A stretch of 64,000 nt of DNA from Tillus elongatus (taxonomy: Eukaryota > Arthropoda > Insecta > Coleoptera > Cleridae). Both the position numbers and the translations under genes were made by a program. The notes below the pieces were generated by a model. It was not told the origin of the DNA and made no database searches. It saw only the letters and a list, made by a program, of their open reading frames with translations. Below are positions 8,956 to 22,286 of this stretch, piece after piece. Each line of letters opens with the position of its first letter. Within the stretch, counting starts at the first letter, position 1. The stretch lies in the NCBI GenBank assembly GCA_964006375.1, contig OZ023262.1, forward strand, positions 92,081,654 through 92,145,653, in the 5' to 3' direction.

Positions 8956-9374
8956 TCAATTTTTTAAATTGAGTCTCTGGTTTTTAAAATCAATGTTCGC
9001 TTGATTTTTTATCAAAAAGTCAATTCCAATAAGAGCTACGAAATTTTTGTTAAATTCGAATAGGCAAAACTCTTGCTCACTGTCCGTTAGTGAGTTTAAA
9101 ATTATTCTGGCTCGATTATTATGGCTGGAATAACCATGAGCACTTTTAATTAAAAACGGGTGATTGTAAACCTTATTATAAAAGTTGTTATATGCTATGG
9201 ACGGGTTTAAAAGGCTCTTAGTACTACCGGAGTCGAGCAGTATTTTTCCGGGTAGTTCTTTTATTATTACGTAGGGTAATTGGGATATTGTGTTAAAATT
9301 ATTAATATCTATTACGGTTCTGTTTTTGAGCTCCCTGCTATCGGAAAATTTTGATGCTGTGCATCGTATAATTC
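8956..9374 (-). pseudogene. Retropepsin-like protease segment of pol
   Basis: The minus strand in the -1 frame relative to gag is open from about 9374 to a TGA at 8956-8958. It contains LLDSGSTKSLL, with the D-S-G active site of retroviral aspartic proteases, preceded by strands typical of that fold and followed by a LIGIDFL segment resembling the family's second conserved strand. The overlap with the gag 3' end fits the usual -1 frameshift expression. Family enzymes continue directly into reverse transcriptase; here the frame stops instead. Confidence 0.75.
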
Positions 9375-10571
9375 AGAGGGTGATTGTTCATTATATGTTA
9401 CGTCATAATTTAATTCTTCTGGTAAGAAATGTTGTCTTCTTTCTAATTCATTGAAAGGAAAAGAATTATTCGTTTCGTTATAGTTTATTTCTTCTGGTAT
9501 GAAATTTTGTCTTTTTTGAAAATTGTTGGAAGGAAAATTGTTTCGTCTATTTTGTGAGGGTTGTTGTCGGCTGAAATTAGTATGTCTCGTGTTGTTACTG
9601 CCGACATCCATAGCCTGTGGATATCTTCTAGTATTGTCATTAGGGTTATACGTCGGTCTTCTCATTGAGAATTGATTTGAAGGGTTCCCCTGAAATTGTG
9701 GGTGAGACATTTGGGGTCTGTTTGAATTATAGTTAAAAGGTGCACGATAATTTTGTTGTTGGAAGGGTTTTTGAAATTGAATATTGTTAAAATTTGGGGT
9801 ATTTCTTTGGAAAACTGGTTTTTGTTGTTTGTCGTGCCTGTTATTGTTATTATTGTTGAAATTTTACCGTTGTAATAATCTGTCCCTATATTCATAATTT
9901 TCCTCGGAAAATATAAATTTTAAAGCTTGTTCTATGCTGTCTGGTCGAGTGGATCTGACCACCATACCGAGAGGGTTTTTTAATCCACCGATAAACGCTT
10001 TCAGTGTTTGTTGTCTGTACATGTTTTGTTTTAATACTAAAATTCCCTCGTTACGTTCATTAGATATTAAATTAGAGATGAGTAATTGTTCAATGTGTCT
10101 GCAACGATTACTGAACGCTAAGGCATCCTCGTTATGTCTCTGTTTCAGTGTCAATAATTCGCCTAGTAAGCTGATTTCATCACGCTGGTCGGTGAAGTTC
10201 TCAACAATTGCCCGTCTTAAGTCTACCCATGTGTTTATAATTTTAGTGTTAATAATTAACCTGGCTTGTGCAATTAGTTTCGTTTGAATATAATTTAATA
10301 GAAAATGGTTTAGATATAAATTTGGATTATCTGCATCATAGAATTGGTTCATTACTAGATCACAAGCTTTTAAGAAGTTCCCTACATTTTCAGGTTGTCC
10401 GTTAAATTCGGGGATTGCTTTAAGGTAAAACTCTTGGAATTGATTTGCCATATTTAAATTGTTTCTAGAATTATTTATATCGGGTTGTTCTACAATATCA
10501 ATTTCGCTAATGCTAATATTTCTTAATCTATATTCCAAATGTTCTAAATTATCAATATCGCTATCAGACAT
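9312..10571 (-). pseudogene. Gag with one in-frame stop
   Basis: The gag frame runs from 10571 to 9312 and is interrupted by a single TAA at 9864-9866. The first 235 residues form a helical capsid-like domain with FNGQPENVGNFLKACD and a later AFIGGLKNPLG segment, as in errantivirus gag. After the stop the same frame continues with an Asn/Gln/Arg-rich tail that includes a motif like RYPQAMDVGS, typical of gypsy-type gag C-termini. No CCHC knuckle is seen, which is usual for errantiviruses. One point mutation thus separates this from a full-length frame. Confidence 0.78.
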
Positions 10572-10744
10572 ATCATATTATCAATATATGAGGAAATACA
10601 GTATATATATAGGAAATAAAGGAAGCAAACAACTCACAGAATCGATGCTATTGCTGCTGTCTTCATGACGTCTCTCTTGATCGGTTCTTTGGCTGTTAAG
10701 CGTTGAAACGCAAAGAATCAATATACTTTTGGTTCTTCAGCACT

Positions 10745-10762
10745 ATCCTACCGACTGCGCCA
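10745..10762 (-). promoter_or_regulatory. Primer-binding site, tRNA-Ser type
   Basis: On the minus strand TGGCGCAGTCGGTAGGAT directly follows the LTR. It is the primer site complementary to the 3' end of tRNA-Ser used by 17.6/297-type elements. Confidence 0.85.
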
Positions 10763-11227
10763 GTTAACTTCCTTGTTAACACACTTGACTTTTTAAAAGA
10801 ATTTATTGATTATAGTTACATAAAATACTTATGAATAATAATAAAAATGATAAATATAAATTATGACAATTTAAAAGAGACTCCAGCAATAACAATGTAG
10901 GAATGTTCGTCTGTGGTCTGGTAACTTCCATATATAGTCTCTGGTGGGGCGTGGACCGAGAGGCGGTTTCCACCTAAGTTGCAGTCTTGAAGGTGATCCT
11001 AGCAGGTGGCTGGTTGCTGAATTGAAGGTCTAGTTGTTTACCCATTTATGAATAGTCTATTCTTCTTATTGCGCTGCTTTTAATTAACCCATTCGTCAGC
11101 GACCTTGGGTGTTGAATCGGGATCTGTACTTCTTATATACATTGTATGAGTTGGCTATTGTTATCTCGCAACCTTCTGCGTAGGAGACAAGCACGCTACC
11201 AATGTGCTATCTAAGGATGCGTTAACT
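10762..11227 (-). repeat. 5' LTR of the errantivirus-like provirus
   Basis: The segment begins and ends with AGTTAAC...GTTAACT inverted ends, the usual LTR ends in this group, and abuts the primer-binding site. On the minus strand a TATATAAG box lies about 90 bp from its start and an AATAAA near its end. The outer limit at 11227 is inferred from the inverted ends, not from a second LTR copy. Confidence 0.65.
11132..11139 (-). promoter_or_regulatory. TATA box in LTR
   Basis: TATATAAG on the minus strand inside the proposed U3 region. Confidence 0.5.
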
Positions 11228-12039
11228 AATACTTTGTTTACACGATACTTGGCAGGAGCTTCATGCCCGGGATATTTTATATTATATTCAAAGTATACAT
11301 AATAATTAATTACAGAATTAGGAAAGTTGCCATTGAAACACATTCAATGATTGTTTCGATCTTATGTGACGTGTTATGTTTAAACTTACAGATAAAAAAG
11401 AAACTATTTTAAAAGCGGTTTAATAGAGACTTGACTTGATTTTGTTTACATTTACACTATATTATGCTACACTTTAAGTCTAAAACTGTATTTGAGACCG
11501 TTCATTAAGCGACAAATATAGTGTATTTTAAAAATTGTTTGCATCTCCCAGTTGAATAATAGTAGGGTACTTGGCAAAGTTATAATTTCATGTCGTCTGT
11601 CATTTGCGATATTTGTGGCCAAGATTTCACAATTGTTGGTTCGGGTAGTATGTTTTAAGCTGTTATTTATTTTGTTTCGTTACTTTGATGTGTGGTTTAT
11701 ACCTGTTGTATGGCTCAATCTACGCATGACAGTTAACTACTCTGTCTGTCAGGCATTTGACTTTAACCGCTAAGTCGTTTCAACGCATGTCTTTCAGATT
11801 TAATTTTTAATTTGGAAAAAACTTTAAATATTGTTAACTAAATTACTAAAATTTACAAGATACGTTTATTTGCTGTTTTTTAAATATTTTTGTATATGTT
11901 TGGAGGAAAAAAAGTCCATTATAACTGACATATGAACCAGGCAAGTTCATATGTCAGCTATAATGGACTTAATACAATGAAGATATGAGCCAAGTTTCAT
12001 TCAAATCAGTTGAGTATTTTTTGAGTTCTCGCTCGGATA
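11228..12039. other. Gene-less AT-rich stretch
   Basis: No gene or recognisable transposon. The only structured element is the hairpin at 11912-11970. Confidence 0.6.
11912..11970. repeat. Near-perfect hairpin
   Basis: Two 26-bp arms (11912-11937 and 11945-11970) with one mismatch and a 7-base loop. The outer word ATAATGGACTTAAT recurs at about 33190, so it may derive from a foldback-type repeat. Confidence 0.8.
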
Positions 12040-12259
<220 letters not shown>

Positions 12260-12262
<3 letters not shown>

Positions 12263-12362
12263 AACTCAAACGGATCCTGGATTTGGGTTCTAGGGACTCT
12301 AATTCACGCCTATATGAAAAAAATTTCTGAAAGTCTTACCATCGTTAACTCTCTACCAGAAA
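12260..12362 (-). repeat. Fragment of the TA-core repeat family
   Basis: Reads as the reverse complement of the family's left module (words like GGTTCTAGGG and ATTCACGC, then CTTACCATCG) directly beside the TA array, as in the fuller copies. Confidence 0.6.
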
Positions 12363-12379
12363 ATTTAAAGTCGTTGTTT

Positions 12380-12725
12380 TTCTTGGAAAACTATGATGTG
12401 AGTCGATTGAAATGTAACTCACATTATTAGTGGTTTCCTTTCTGTGGATGCCAAATTCGAAGGTGTCTCTATTTTTGATGACTAATACATCAAACATTGA
12501 TAATTTGTTATTAATTTATATTTCATGGGTGAATTTAATGGATTCAAATTTACTGTTTAAATTGTCAATACAAACATCTACTTTGTAGGTATACATGTGT
12601 ATTAAATATTGCAAAAACATCGTCCACATAACTAAAGCATAGTAGATTGCGTTTGCTAGGTCCATTTCACATCTACTAATGAAAAAGTCTACAATTGATG
12701 GGAAAAAGAGGTTGTCCATTCCTGT
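12380..12725 (-). pseudogene. Penelope-like reverse transcriptase remnant
   Basis: On the minus strand two reading frames together resemble a Penelope-type polymerase. One gives SYVDDVFAIFNT, containing the YVDD catalytic motif, and another gives FESIKFTHEI followed by LSMFDVLVIKN and an RK-x-T segment similar to the RKPT motif. At least one frameshift and one TAA interrupt it, so it is dead. Confidence 0.7.
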
Positions 12726-13986
<1,261 letters not shown>

Positions 13987-15035
13987 ATCTGGTGCGTCGT
14001 TAAGAGATGCAAGAAATCTACCCAAACCTGTGACATCTGACGAGGTAAATGAAATCAATGTGCTAGCGTATTTTCATGCGAATCCCCAGTATTCCATACG
14101 TTGTGCTGAACTGGATTTAGGATTGCCATATTCATCCATTCGAAGAATACTAGTAAATCATAAAATGCATAATTATAAATTTACAAGAGTTCAATTTCTC
14201 ACGCCTCAGGATTATCTACAGAGAATAGAGTTGTGTGAAATGTTAGTTGTGCGTATGCAAGAGGACCCCAATTTTTTAAAGAAAATGATATGGACTGATG
14301 AATCCAAATTTTCTAGGGAGGGGATTTGTAACACACGAAATCGTCACTATTGGGCCACAGACAACCCCCACGTTACTAGAGAGGCTGGTTTTCAAGTCAA
14401 ATTTAGTTTAAATGTTTTTTGTATGTTATTGGATGACAAAATAAAATATTACATATATGACGAAAAATTGAATTCCAGAAAATATTTAGATATAATTAGA
14501 ACAATTGTGGAAGGCTTCCTTGATAATCTGTCAATTGAAACATATAGAACTTGTTGGTATCAACTCGACGGGGCTCCTGCACATTGTACATCCGAAATTA
14601 ATATGGAGTTGGACCGGCTTTTCGATGACCGTTGGATCAGACGTTTGGGACCGTGTAACTGGCCTGCGAGGTCCCCTGACCTTACCCCGTTAGATTTTTA
14701 TCTTTGGGGTATTCTTAAATATCGAGTTTTTAAAACTCCAGTCCACAACAGGGCAGAATTAGAACGTCGAGTGATTCAAGAGATTGAAAACTTGGACCCC
14801 GCTGAAATAAGAGCTGCTACAACAAACGCCGTGCATCATCGTATACAAAAGTGTCTGGAAGTTAACGGTCAACATTTCGAACAATTATTATAGTTTTAAG
14901 ATTTTTATACATATTTATTACTGTCATTGGTATTATTTGTTATTGCTACTTGGCCTTTTTTACGATTATCGCTGATTAGGTATTAGTTTTTCCAAATACT
15001 GATAGTGTTATTGTTCTCATAACGACGAACCAAAA

Positions 15036-15967
15036 TTTATAAAATTCCTATGAATTCGTAGAAACTTTCTGTTATTCATCTGCGGCAAATTCGGATATTT
15101 CTCATTAAATCTTCTACAAGTTCTGCTGATAATCTTATTGCACTGTTCATGAATAAAAAACAAATCCATTAAAACTGTGTTTGTATAATTATTTTATGTC
15201 ATGTTTGTGCTATAGCTATTCAAATTCAATGTAAATATCACTAACGTCAAATTTATTTAGATAAACAGCATGTCTGTTGTCATGACAAAGTGACAAAATA
15301 GAAATTTCATGGGCCACCCATTATGATATACAAAAAGACCAATAATCTTGGATAGGTTAGAGAAAAGTGACCATAAATCGAAAACGCCTTGAGATGGGTA
15401 TAGGGAAATATTAACAAAAGTTACTCAAAAAGAGAAGACGATCCAAAAAGTGTGAAAATATACAGGGCGTTCTATTTAAAAAAAATGACTTTCGTGCATT
15501 TCTCCGAGTCACTTATAGAAAGCGTTCTCTAACTCACCCTGTATGATATTCTAAAGATTTGATTAATGGAGGAGATGCCCCTAGACCTTGCCTAACCGTA
15601 GCTAAAAAATTATCTTTAAATCGCTTCGTCGGTAGGAGAAAACACGATTTAATGAAAGTCAAATTTTTGGTAATAAATTCAGAAAATAATTATTATCTCG
15701 AAAACGACTTGAGATAGGTATAGGAAAATATCAACAAAAGTTACTCAAAAAGAGACGACAATTCAAAAAATGCAAAAATATATAGGGTGTTCCATTTAAA
15801 ATTACGAAGATGTTGCCAGTTTTACGTATATGTGGCAACACTGCATTTTCAAAAATATTTTAGGTCGAGAGATCATACTCCGTTACATCCGTAAACAAAA
15901 TTTCAAAGCAATCGGTTGATTCGTTCTCTATATACTTTTAATACTCCATCCACCGTGGCTCACCCTG
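15036..15967. repeat. Right terminal inverted repeat of mariner
   Basis: Reverse complement of 13055-13986. It carries an inverted copy of the first codons of the transposase but without the same start codon context. Confidence 0.9.
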
Positions 15968-16290
15968 TATATATATATATATAAATGGGGTATACCCGGT
16001 CAATCACAAAGTTGAGGCTAAATCATGTACGGTTCCTGCACACCTCCATAAAATAGGTACTGTAGAAAGCCCAAAATGTTCCTGTGATAGCGAATTCGTT
16101 GCAAACTTAAATCACCTTATATTTGCCTGTGAAAATTATTGTTTACCTAGACAGTTACTTCTGGAGAACCTAATAAACCTCGGCACTGAACTTCCGACAT
16201 GCATTGTCACATTGCTAGCACAAGGAACCAAAAATATATATAGGATCTTAGTTAATGTTTTAAACCAGGCAGCGATAACTTTATAAAAGT
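15968..16290 (+). pseudogene. LINE ORF2 C-terminal fragment
   Basis: From about 16000 to a TAA at 16284-16286 one frame reads AKSCTVPAHLHKIGTVES, then CSCDSEF, then LNHLIFACENY. This is the zinc-knuckle C-terminus seen after the RNase H or polymerase of jockey-type LINEs. It is 5'-truncated beside a short TA array and the mariner end, as usual for LINE insertions. Confidence 0.7.
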
Positions 16291-16700
16291 GAAATCGAAC
16301 ATTATAACTCAAATATAAGACAAAACTAATCCCATAAAACACACATTTAGAATTAGGTGTTAGTTTAAATTAGTTTAAGATAGAATAAATTTGTTTAATT
16401 ACTTTATTTAAGTCTAGTTAAGCTACTTGCGAAATCTTATACATTTTTGTGCTAGTAATAAGTTTTCCTTATGTCTTTCCATTTGTTTCTACCCTTTCTT
16501 ATAGCAGCCACGTCTTGTTTGTTCTCCCAAAAGTAGCACTGATTGGCTCCGGGCTTGAAGCACTGTATCCTTGTGTTTTCCAGATTAAAAATATATAAAA
16601 AAATATTAAGAAACAAAAAATAATAATAGAAAGAAATAAATTAAAAAATATATTAAATAAATAAATAAATAAATAAACAAATAAAATAAATAAATATATA
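16291..16700 (+). repeat. LINE 3' UTR and (AAAT)n tail
   Basis: Non-coding sequence downstream of the LINE stop codon ends in an A-rich tail with AAAT units at about 16580-16700, consistent with target-primed reverse transcription. Confidence 0.55.
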
Positions 16701-16936
16701 AAATATATATGTGTGCATATGTATAATGGTACACATGTATTTATAAATTGTTCACAAACAGCCTAACTTATAAATTAACTCATTTCACAGATCTACTCTC
16801 TTCTATAATATGTAGTATTATCTATCTTCTAATCTCTAACCACTATGCCATTTAAATCCCACGGATCTTACCATTTTCAAAAGTGATATAAAAATAAGCC
16901 TGTGGCTAATGGAACCTGTTTTCCAAAGCCATCCCC
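16701..16936. other. Unassigned AT-rich spacer
   Basis: No feature recognised. Confidence 0.4.
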
Positions 16937-16953
16937 TACACGCACACACACAC

Positions 16954-17039
<86 letters not shown>
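16937..17039. repeat. (CA)n(TA)n microsatellite
   Basis: A short CA run is followed by about 83 bp of TA. Confidence 0.95.
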
Positions 17040-17041
<2 letters not shown>

Positions 17042-17239
17042 TTGGAAATTTAAACCAAAATATTTCGATGATGGTACGGTTCTATGTAGTACATTCTTCG
17101 AACTGTTATCTCAATAATCAGTGTATCATCCTTAGAAGGAATATTTGATAACGACACACAGTTTTACATAAGCAGGTATGCAATTCTAATTACAGGGATT
17201 TAAGACTCAACACTCGGGGTCTGTCTATATACTTTTGTA

Positions 17240-17420
17240 GACGACTCTGTTCGCAACTAACATACGAATGGGAGTTCTAGTTTTTATTAGCCTGGGTTAT
17301 TCATCCATCTGAAGACGTTAACTTTGTTAGCGAAAGGATCGTTCGGTCTAAAAACGGTATTGCAATGAATTGGGTTCTGCAAATTGTACTTATCAGTGCT
17401 TATTACATGCTTCAATCTTC
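17240..17420 (+). repeat. Penelope-type terminal sequence with hammerhead-like core
   Basis: At 17309-17348 CTGAAGA is followed by a stem-loop (GTTAAC/GTTAGC with TTT loop), then GAAA and later GGTC. This resembles the hammerhead core found in Penelope-like elements, with one extra base after CTGAAGA and no clear stem I. The block is related to 33349-33700. Confidence 0.45.
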
Positions 17421-18054
17421 ACTCATTAGAGGCTGTTACTTAACCAACATAAATTCAATTATTTCTATTGTAAATTGTGACATCCAATATTTCGTTCTTT
17501 TTTGTCATAAAATTAAGTTGAAAATATTTTATATAGCACTGATTTTAATTGACACCTTTCTTAATTAAGATCACAATAACAGCATAATTTCTATGTCAAT
17601 GTCAATGAATACCTATTTGATTCATTTATGCTTTTACATGTCATTGTACTAACCCATAACAATCTAATAATTCAATACAATATTTCATATCTAATCTATA
17701 AATAAATAGTATTGTGTCCTATTTTGTGGTTATTATTGCACAAAATGTCTCTATCACTCGTTCCTAAGTAAATTCTAAACTTGTTACTCATAAAATATCC
17801 AGAGTGTAAAGGTTTGGCACTCTGCTCAAAATTTTAAGTGTACCAACGGTACTGGTATGCCTTAAGAATAACAAGATATCGCTATCGATACTGTAAATAT
17901 CAAGCGTCCAAAAGATATGAGCTTTTAGTCAGACACAACACTAGAAGGGTAAGTAATTGGTCTAGAATAATTAATAAAATACCATCCGTTTAAAAATAAA
18001 TTTAGCCAACGAAATTTTAAAGCCTCAACTTAATAAACACCAAGAAAAGACGTC
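17421..18054. other. Gene-less stretch
   Basis: No gene, repeat or element end recognised; the one longer ORF here (17365-17568) has no family features. Confidence 0.5.
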
Positions 18055-18420
18055 AGAACCTCGGTGGTTCAGGGGTAAGAACGTGTGCTTCTGAACCGAA
18101 GGGTACTGGGTTCGATCCCAGCATTCTCCTTTCACCTTTTCAGTACAAACTGTAACATTAACATCAATCGAGGTTCTGGCATTGTATTTGAGCAAGTTAA
18201 ATGTCTGCACGTTCCCCCCTTCGAAGGGGGCATAAAGCCGTCGGTCCCGTGTCCATGCGATGTTGGGCACGTTAAAGATCCCTACCCTCCTTACAGAAAG
18301 GCAGGGGTTCGGCAAAATTTCCAGGATAGTGAGGTGAAACTGCTGCCTGGCGTCGGTGATTGGCCAGAGTCGCGGAAATAGACCGACGTTAAAGAAAAGA
18401 AAAAGAAGAAAAGACGCTTC
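18055..18420 (+). repeat. tRNA-derived SINE
   Basis: The head is tRNA-like: an A box TGGTTCAGGGG at 18065-18075 and a perfect B box GGTTCGATCCC at 18109-18119 inside a T-arm CTGGGTTCGATCCCAG. About 260 bp of GC-richer body follows with CCGTCGGTCCCGTG and GGGCACGTTAAAGATCC, and it ends in GACGTTAAAG plus an (AAAG)-rich tail. The layout is that of an RNA polymerase III-driven SINE whose 3' part probably mimics a partner LINE. Confidence 0.85.
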
Positions 18421-18740
18421 CAATATTTTTATTTAAAAATAGCAAATTCTCACATGCATCTGAGAGTGATAAGGGGGCTAACAGTGCACCTCAATAATGT
18501 CTGTAACCTGAACCTCTCTATACGGTAGCTCTGGAGGGTAAGTGTAAGGCTTTCTAAGTATTAGTTCAAGAAACAATTTCTGCATGATTCCAGGCTCCTT
18601 GGATCGCAGTTACAAGCTTCACTCTACGCAATTATTTTTTATTCTATATGAGTTTTTACAAGTGCATTGTATAATAATAATTGCTACAGCAAAGTAAACT
18701 TCTTAAAATGCTGAACACATCCTAGCCTTTTTGCCATTTT
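18421..18740. other. Gene-less stretch
   Basis: Nothing recognised. Confidence 0.4.
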
Positions 18741-19190
18741 ATTAATATGATATTTTAGCATAGGTTTCCGTCAATTCTTACTTTCAGGTATTTTATAGTG
18801 CCCGTCCTGCCAATTTGCCAGCAATCATCCTGTCTTAAAATGCAGTTTTTGTACCGTGGCGTATGTATAGGAAGGGTCAACAATGCCATGAATATTGTCT
18901 TTATCTTATTTACATAAGTCGATTTATGTATCTTCACTCTTTATCTTATGAAAACCAATTGCCATCTTACCCAGGGGTTGTCCTGATAAAAAGTACCTAC
19001 TCTATAGTCTAAGCGGCCTATTATATTCTCTGCGTGGGGTATCGGTAACACAAATATACTAGGTGACCCAAGCCATAGATAGATGCTCCATAGTAGGTGC
19101 AGTAAGGTGAGTCTTTCATGACAATTCGGTACATGTGAGATACAAATCTACCGTTGTTAAATCCTATTCTAGTAATCCTAGTTAATTTTT
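18741..19190 (-). pseudogene. Decayed LINE C-terminal fragment
   Basis: On the minus strand a frame reads NNGRFVSHMYRIVMKDSPYC and then LGHLVYLCYRY, resembling the GH.....HLHRIG...SP.C...H..F.CP.Y zinc region at the end of jockey-type LINE proteins. Many stops follow. No other part of the LINE is visible. Confidence 0.5.
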
Positions 19191-20167
19191 TTCTTGGGAT
19201 AAATCTTATGGTGATATCGACATTTTACTGTAATATTCATAAATATCAATTAAAAGAATCACCACAGCGCAAAAAATTCGCTAAAAACAAAAAATTCAAA
19301 ACAAGGAATTGTCGCGTTGGTGTTATAAAAATGTGTCACATTAGCCATCAAAGTTAATAAGCCAGCCACGGATTCCAATCAAAATCGAATGTACCATCCT
19401 TAATGCAAAGGTAATGCCAATAAATTATATACAGGATACCATGAAATGCGTTGGTCAGACATTTATAGTTATTAACGTTTTCCAATTGAAAATTCCATGT
19501 AAAAGAATTTGGAGTCGATATCACTTCCGGTTTAACATGAAGCAGCGATCAACTTTTTTATTTTAAATGGAACACATGTATATTTTTACATATTTGCATT
19601 GTATGTAAAATTCTGTGTACACAAACGTCAAGTATCTTTATATACCTTTAATTGTTTCAAAGCTATTGTGATTTTTTAAAAGGTTTATTCATTTGCATTG
19701 AAATATTGAAGTCATTAGTTTTTATTTATTTTTCATAATTAACAAGTGTTAGTCGTTAGTACAGATATTAGGTTTTTAGAATGTATAAGGATAATTAATC
19801 TCATTTATACAATATGTTCAGAAGTTAATGGCGAATCAGGAATATTTTTAAAAGCAAACTCATTTGTCCCATGAAACAACTAAATATTTTTACATATTTG
19901 AATAAAAAATTTAATTTTACCTCGATTAGATATTGCATACTCTATACCTATCTGCGATAGTTTTCCTGTTATTATCGTTTTATTTCTTACAAAGAGAAAA
20001 TAGTAAGTGGTTATGGCAATAGTAGTGTTGACAGTGTCGGTTATAATGAGTTTGTTATAATGTAATAAGTGAACAAATAAAAACTAAATTATTAGAACAT
20101 TTTTTGTTATTAGGTTGTTTAAAAACATACAAACAAAACACGGTTCTTTCCATAATTATAAATAACG

Positions 20168-20752
20168 AGACAATATCAAACAAAGAAACAATATTATGTA
20201 TACGATAATAAAAGGCAAGAATTAGATCAGGTAAAGACAAATAGAATAATAGGGAACATTATAAGTGTTCTATATGACACCCCCGCTGTGGAATACATTT
20301 GAGTATTCTTAGTTTAGACTCATTTACAGATCCTCTTCGTATTTCATTAGGATATAATAATAAACAATATCAAAAACAGAAACAATACTATGTATACGAT
20401 AATAAAAGGCAATAATTAGATTAGGTAAATACAAATAGAATAAGAGGGAATATTATAAGTGTTCTATATGACATCCCCGCTGTGGAATACATTTGAGTAT
20501 TCTTAGTTTAGACTCATTTACGGATCCTCTTCGTATTTTATTAGGATCTAATAATAAACAATATCAAAAAATGAAACAATATTATCTATACGATAATAAA
20601 AGGCAAAAATTTGATTAGGTAAATACAAATAGAATAATAGGGAACATTATAGGTGTTCTATATGACATCCCCGCTGTGGAATATATTTGAGTATTCTTAG
20701 TTTAGACTCATTTACAGATCCTTTATTTTATTTTATTTTATTTTATTAGGAT
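20168..20752. repeat. Three-unit tandem repeat, about 194 bp period
   Basis: Units begin near 20168, 20362 and 20557 with ACAATATCAAA and share AATATTATGTATACGATAAT and CCCCGCTGTGGAATA. They differ by few bases. The last unit ends in a short (TTTTA)n run. Confidence 0.9.
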
Positions 20753-20784
20753 ATAATGTGTTAAATGCCGTCCTTACTCGATTT

Positions 20785-21660
20785 AATTAATCTTGGCTAC
20801 TTTCTACAGGTCTGGAGTAATCCCTGCCACTTATATGTCCCGCACAAATAGAAGTCTTAGGGGGTGAGATCTGGTGAGCATGCAGGTCATTTGTATTGAT
20901 CCAGTTGTTTTGAAACTTATGTGTCAGCTCTTGACGAACTACTCTAGTATAGTGGGCAGGCGCACCATCTTGCTGATACCAACAACTATTACGTAAATCT
21001 CCTGGTAGGCTATGGATGAAACTTACTACTGTATGCCTAAAAATCTGTAAATATTTCTGGGAAGTAAGGTTTTTATTGTAAGTTTCATAATGGAGCTTTT
21101 AATTTTGGATAATGCAGAATACATTAAAACTAAATAGTTCTTGGAAATTCCTTTGCCTAGTAACATCCGGATTTTCTCTATCACAAGAATGATTATTTCG
21201 ACAATTTACCATTCCTTCCCTGGTGAATTTAGACTCGTCACTCCAGACTATTGTTGACAGTGGCCATCTAGAAGTCTTGATTGATCTTGGCATTATTGAA
21301 GCCTTGTAAGTTCATCTCCCCTATTGGAGGGCATGTACCGGAATCTCCGAATAAGGATGCATTTCATGTTGTTTCAGGATTCGTTGAATTGACATTCCTG
21401 AAGTGGGAATCTTGGGTAGCAGCCGATATAAAGCTATGCAGCTAAGCCTGAAAATAACCCAAAACATTTACCTGATTTAGCCCATCACTTTGTAGAGTCG
21501 CCCTACGTCGCTTGATACTGCCGGTTTCCAAAAAAAAGGGGAATCCAGTCTTCTAAATTTATTTATGTTCACTACTGGTAAATTCGGACACCTTTGGTTA
21601 AATATCCTGCAGGTTCTGGCTACAATTTTGCTACAGTCACCATGAATATAAAATAAATTT
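20785..21660 (-). pseudogene. Decayed mariner transposase
   Basis: Minus-strand pieces match the layout of the intact transposase at 13820: an N-terminal HGDCSKIVARTCRIFNQ segment near 21600, a WSDESKFTREG catalytic segment near 21230, and QQDGAPAHYTRVVR near 20950. Stops and frameshifts separate them. It belongs to the same DD41D-like group by similarity. Confidence 0.75.
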
Positions 21661-22286
21661 AAAATATAAATTTAGAATATTCACTATTTTCCATTTTATA
21701 GCAATTAGATAATGCACCTTATACAAACAGCAATATCATTAATAACAGTGCTCAATCGATTCTTTACGCACTTTTGACAAATAATGACAAGAGCTTTTTT
21801 ATATTTTTAAGATAGTTGTCAAACTCATGGCCTACGTTCTGAATGCGGATTCTTATTTACTATTTGTGATATATCCCTCAATGTATACTTCTTAAAAACA
21901 AATACTCCTTTTTTTAAGACATCTAAAGTGACTTATTTTCCTACAGTGCTCCTGTTGAATCATTTTAATATTGGCATTATAGAATTTAGTTGTGAGACCT
22001 TCTTCTTCTCTTTTAGTTAAAAACACGTTAATAACAAGAAAACTATCGCAAATATGTGTAGGGTATGCTACAAATAGTCAACGAAGAATTGAATTCTCTA
22101 TTTAAATATGTAAAAAAACAGGGTATTCTATTTAAAAAAAAGAGTTTTTGCCTTTTGAAATTTTCCTGAATCGCCATTAAATTTGGAACATACTGTATAA
22201 ATGAGATCACTTATACTTATCCATTCTAAAAACCCAATACCTGTAATAGCGACTAACAAAATTTTACTTCTTAAATAATAAAGAAG

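Larger units (their letters stand above)
6647..11227 (-). mobile_element. Errantivirus-like provirus, internally deleted
   Basis: Reading on the minus strand the order is LTR, tRNA-Ser primer-binding site, gag, protease in the -1 frame, integrase zinc finger, envelope-like ORF. This is the order of insect errantiviruses (gypsy/17.6/297 type). The reverse transcriptase, RNase H and integrase catalytic core are missing, so it cannot move by itself. Gag has one stop codon and the protease frame ends at a stop. The 3' LTR was not found. The element therefore looks like a deleted, truncated copy. Confidence 0.8.

Noticed and set aside
18065..18119. Possible tRNA gene
   Set aside because: The tRNA-like head lacks proper acceptor pairing and is followed by a SINE body and tail.
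18025..18423. 132-residue minus-strand ORF and 98-residue plus-strand ORF
   Set aside because: Both are chance frames across a tRNA-derived SINE.
20168..20752. CRISPR-like array
   Set aside because: Only three long contiguous units with no spacers, in eukaryotic sequence.
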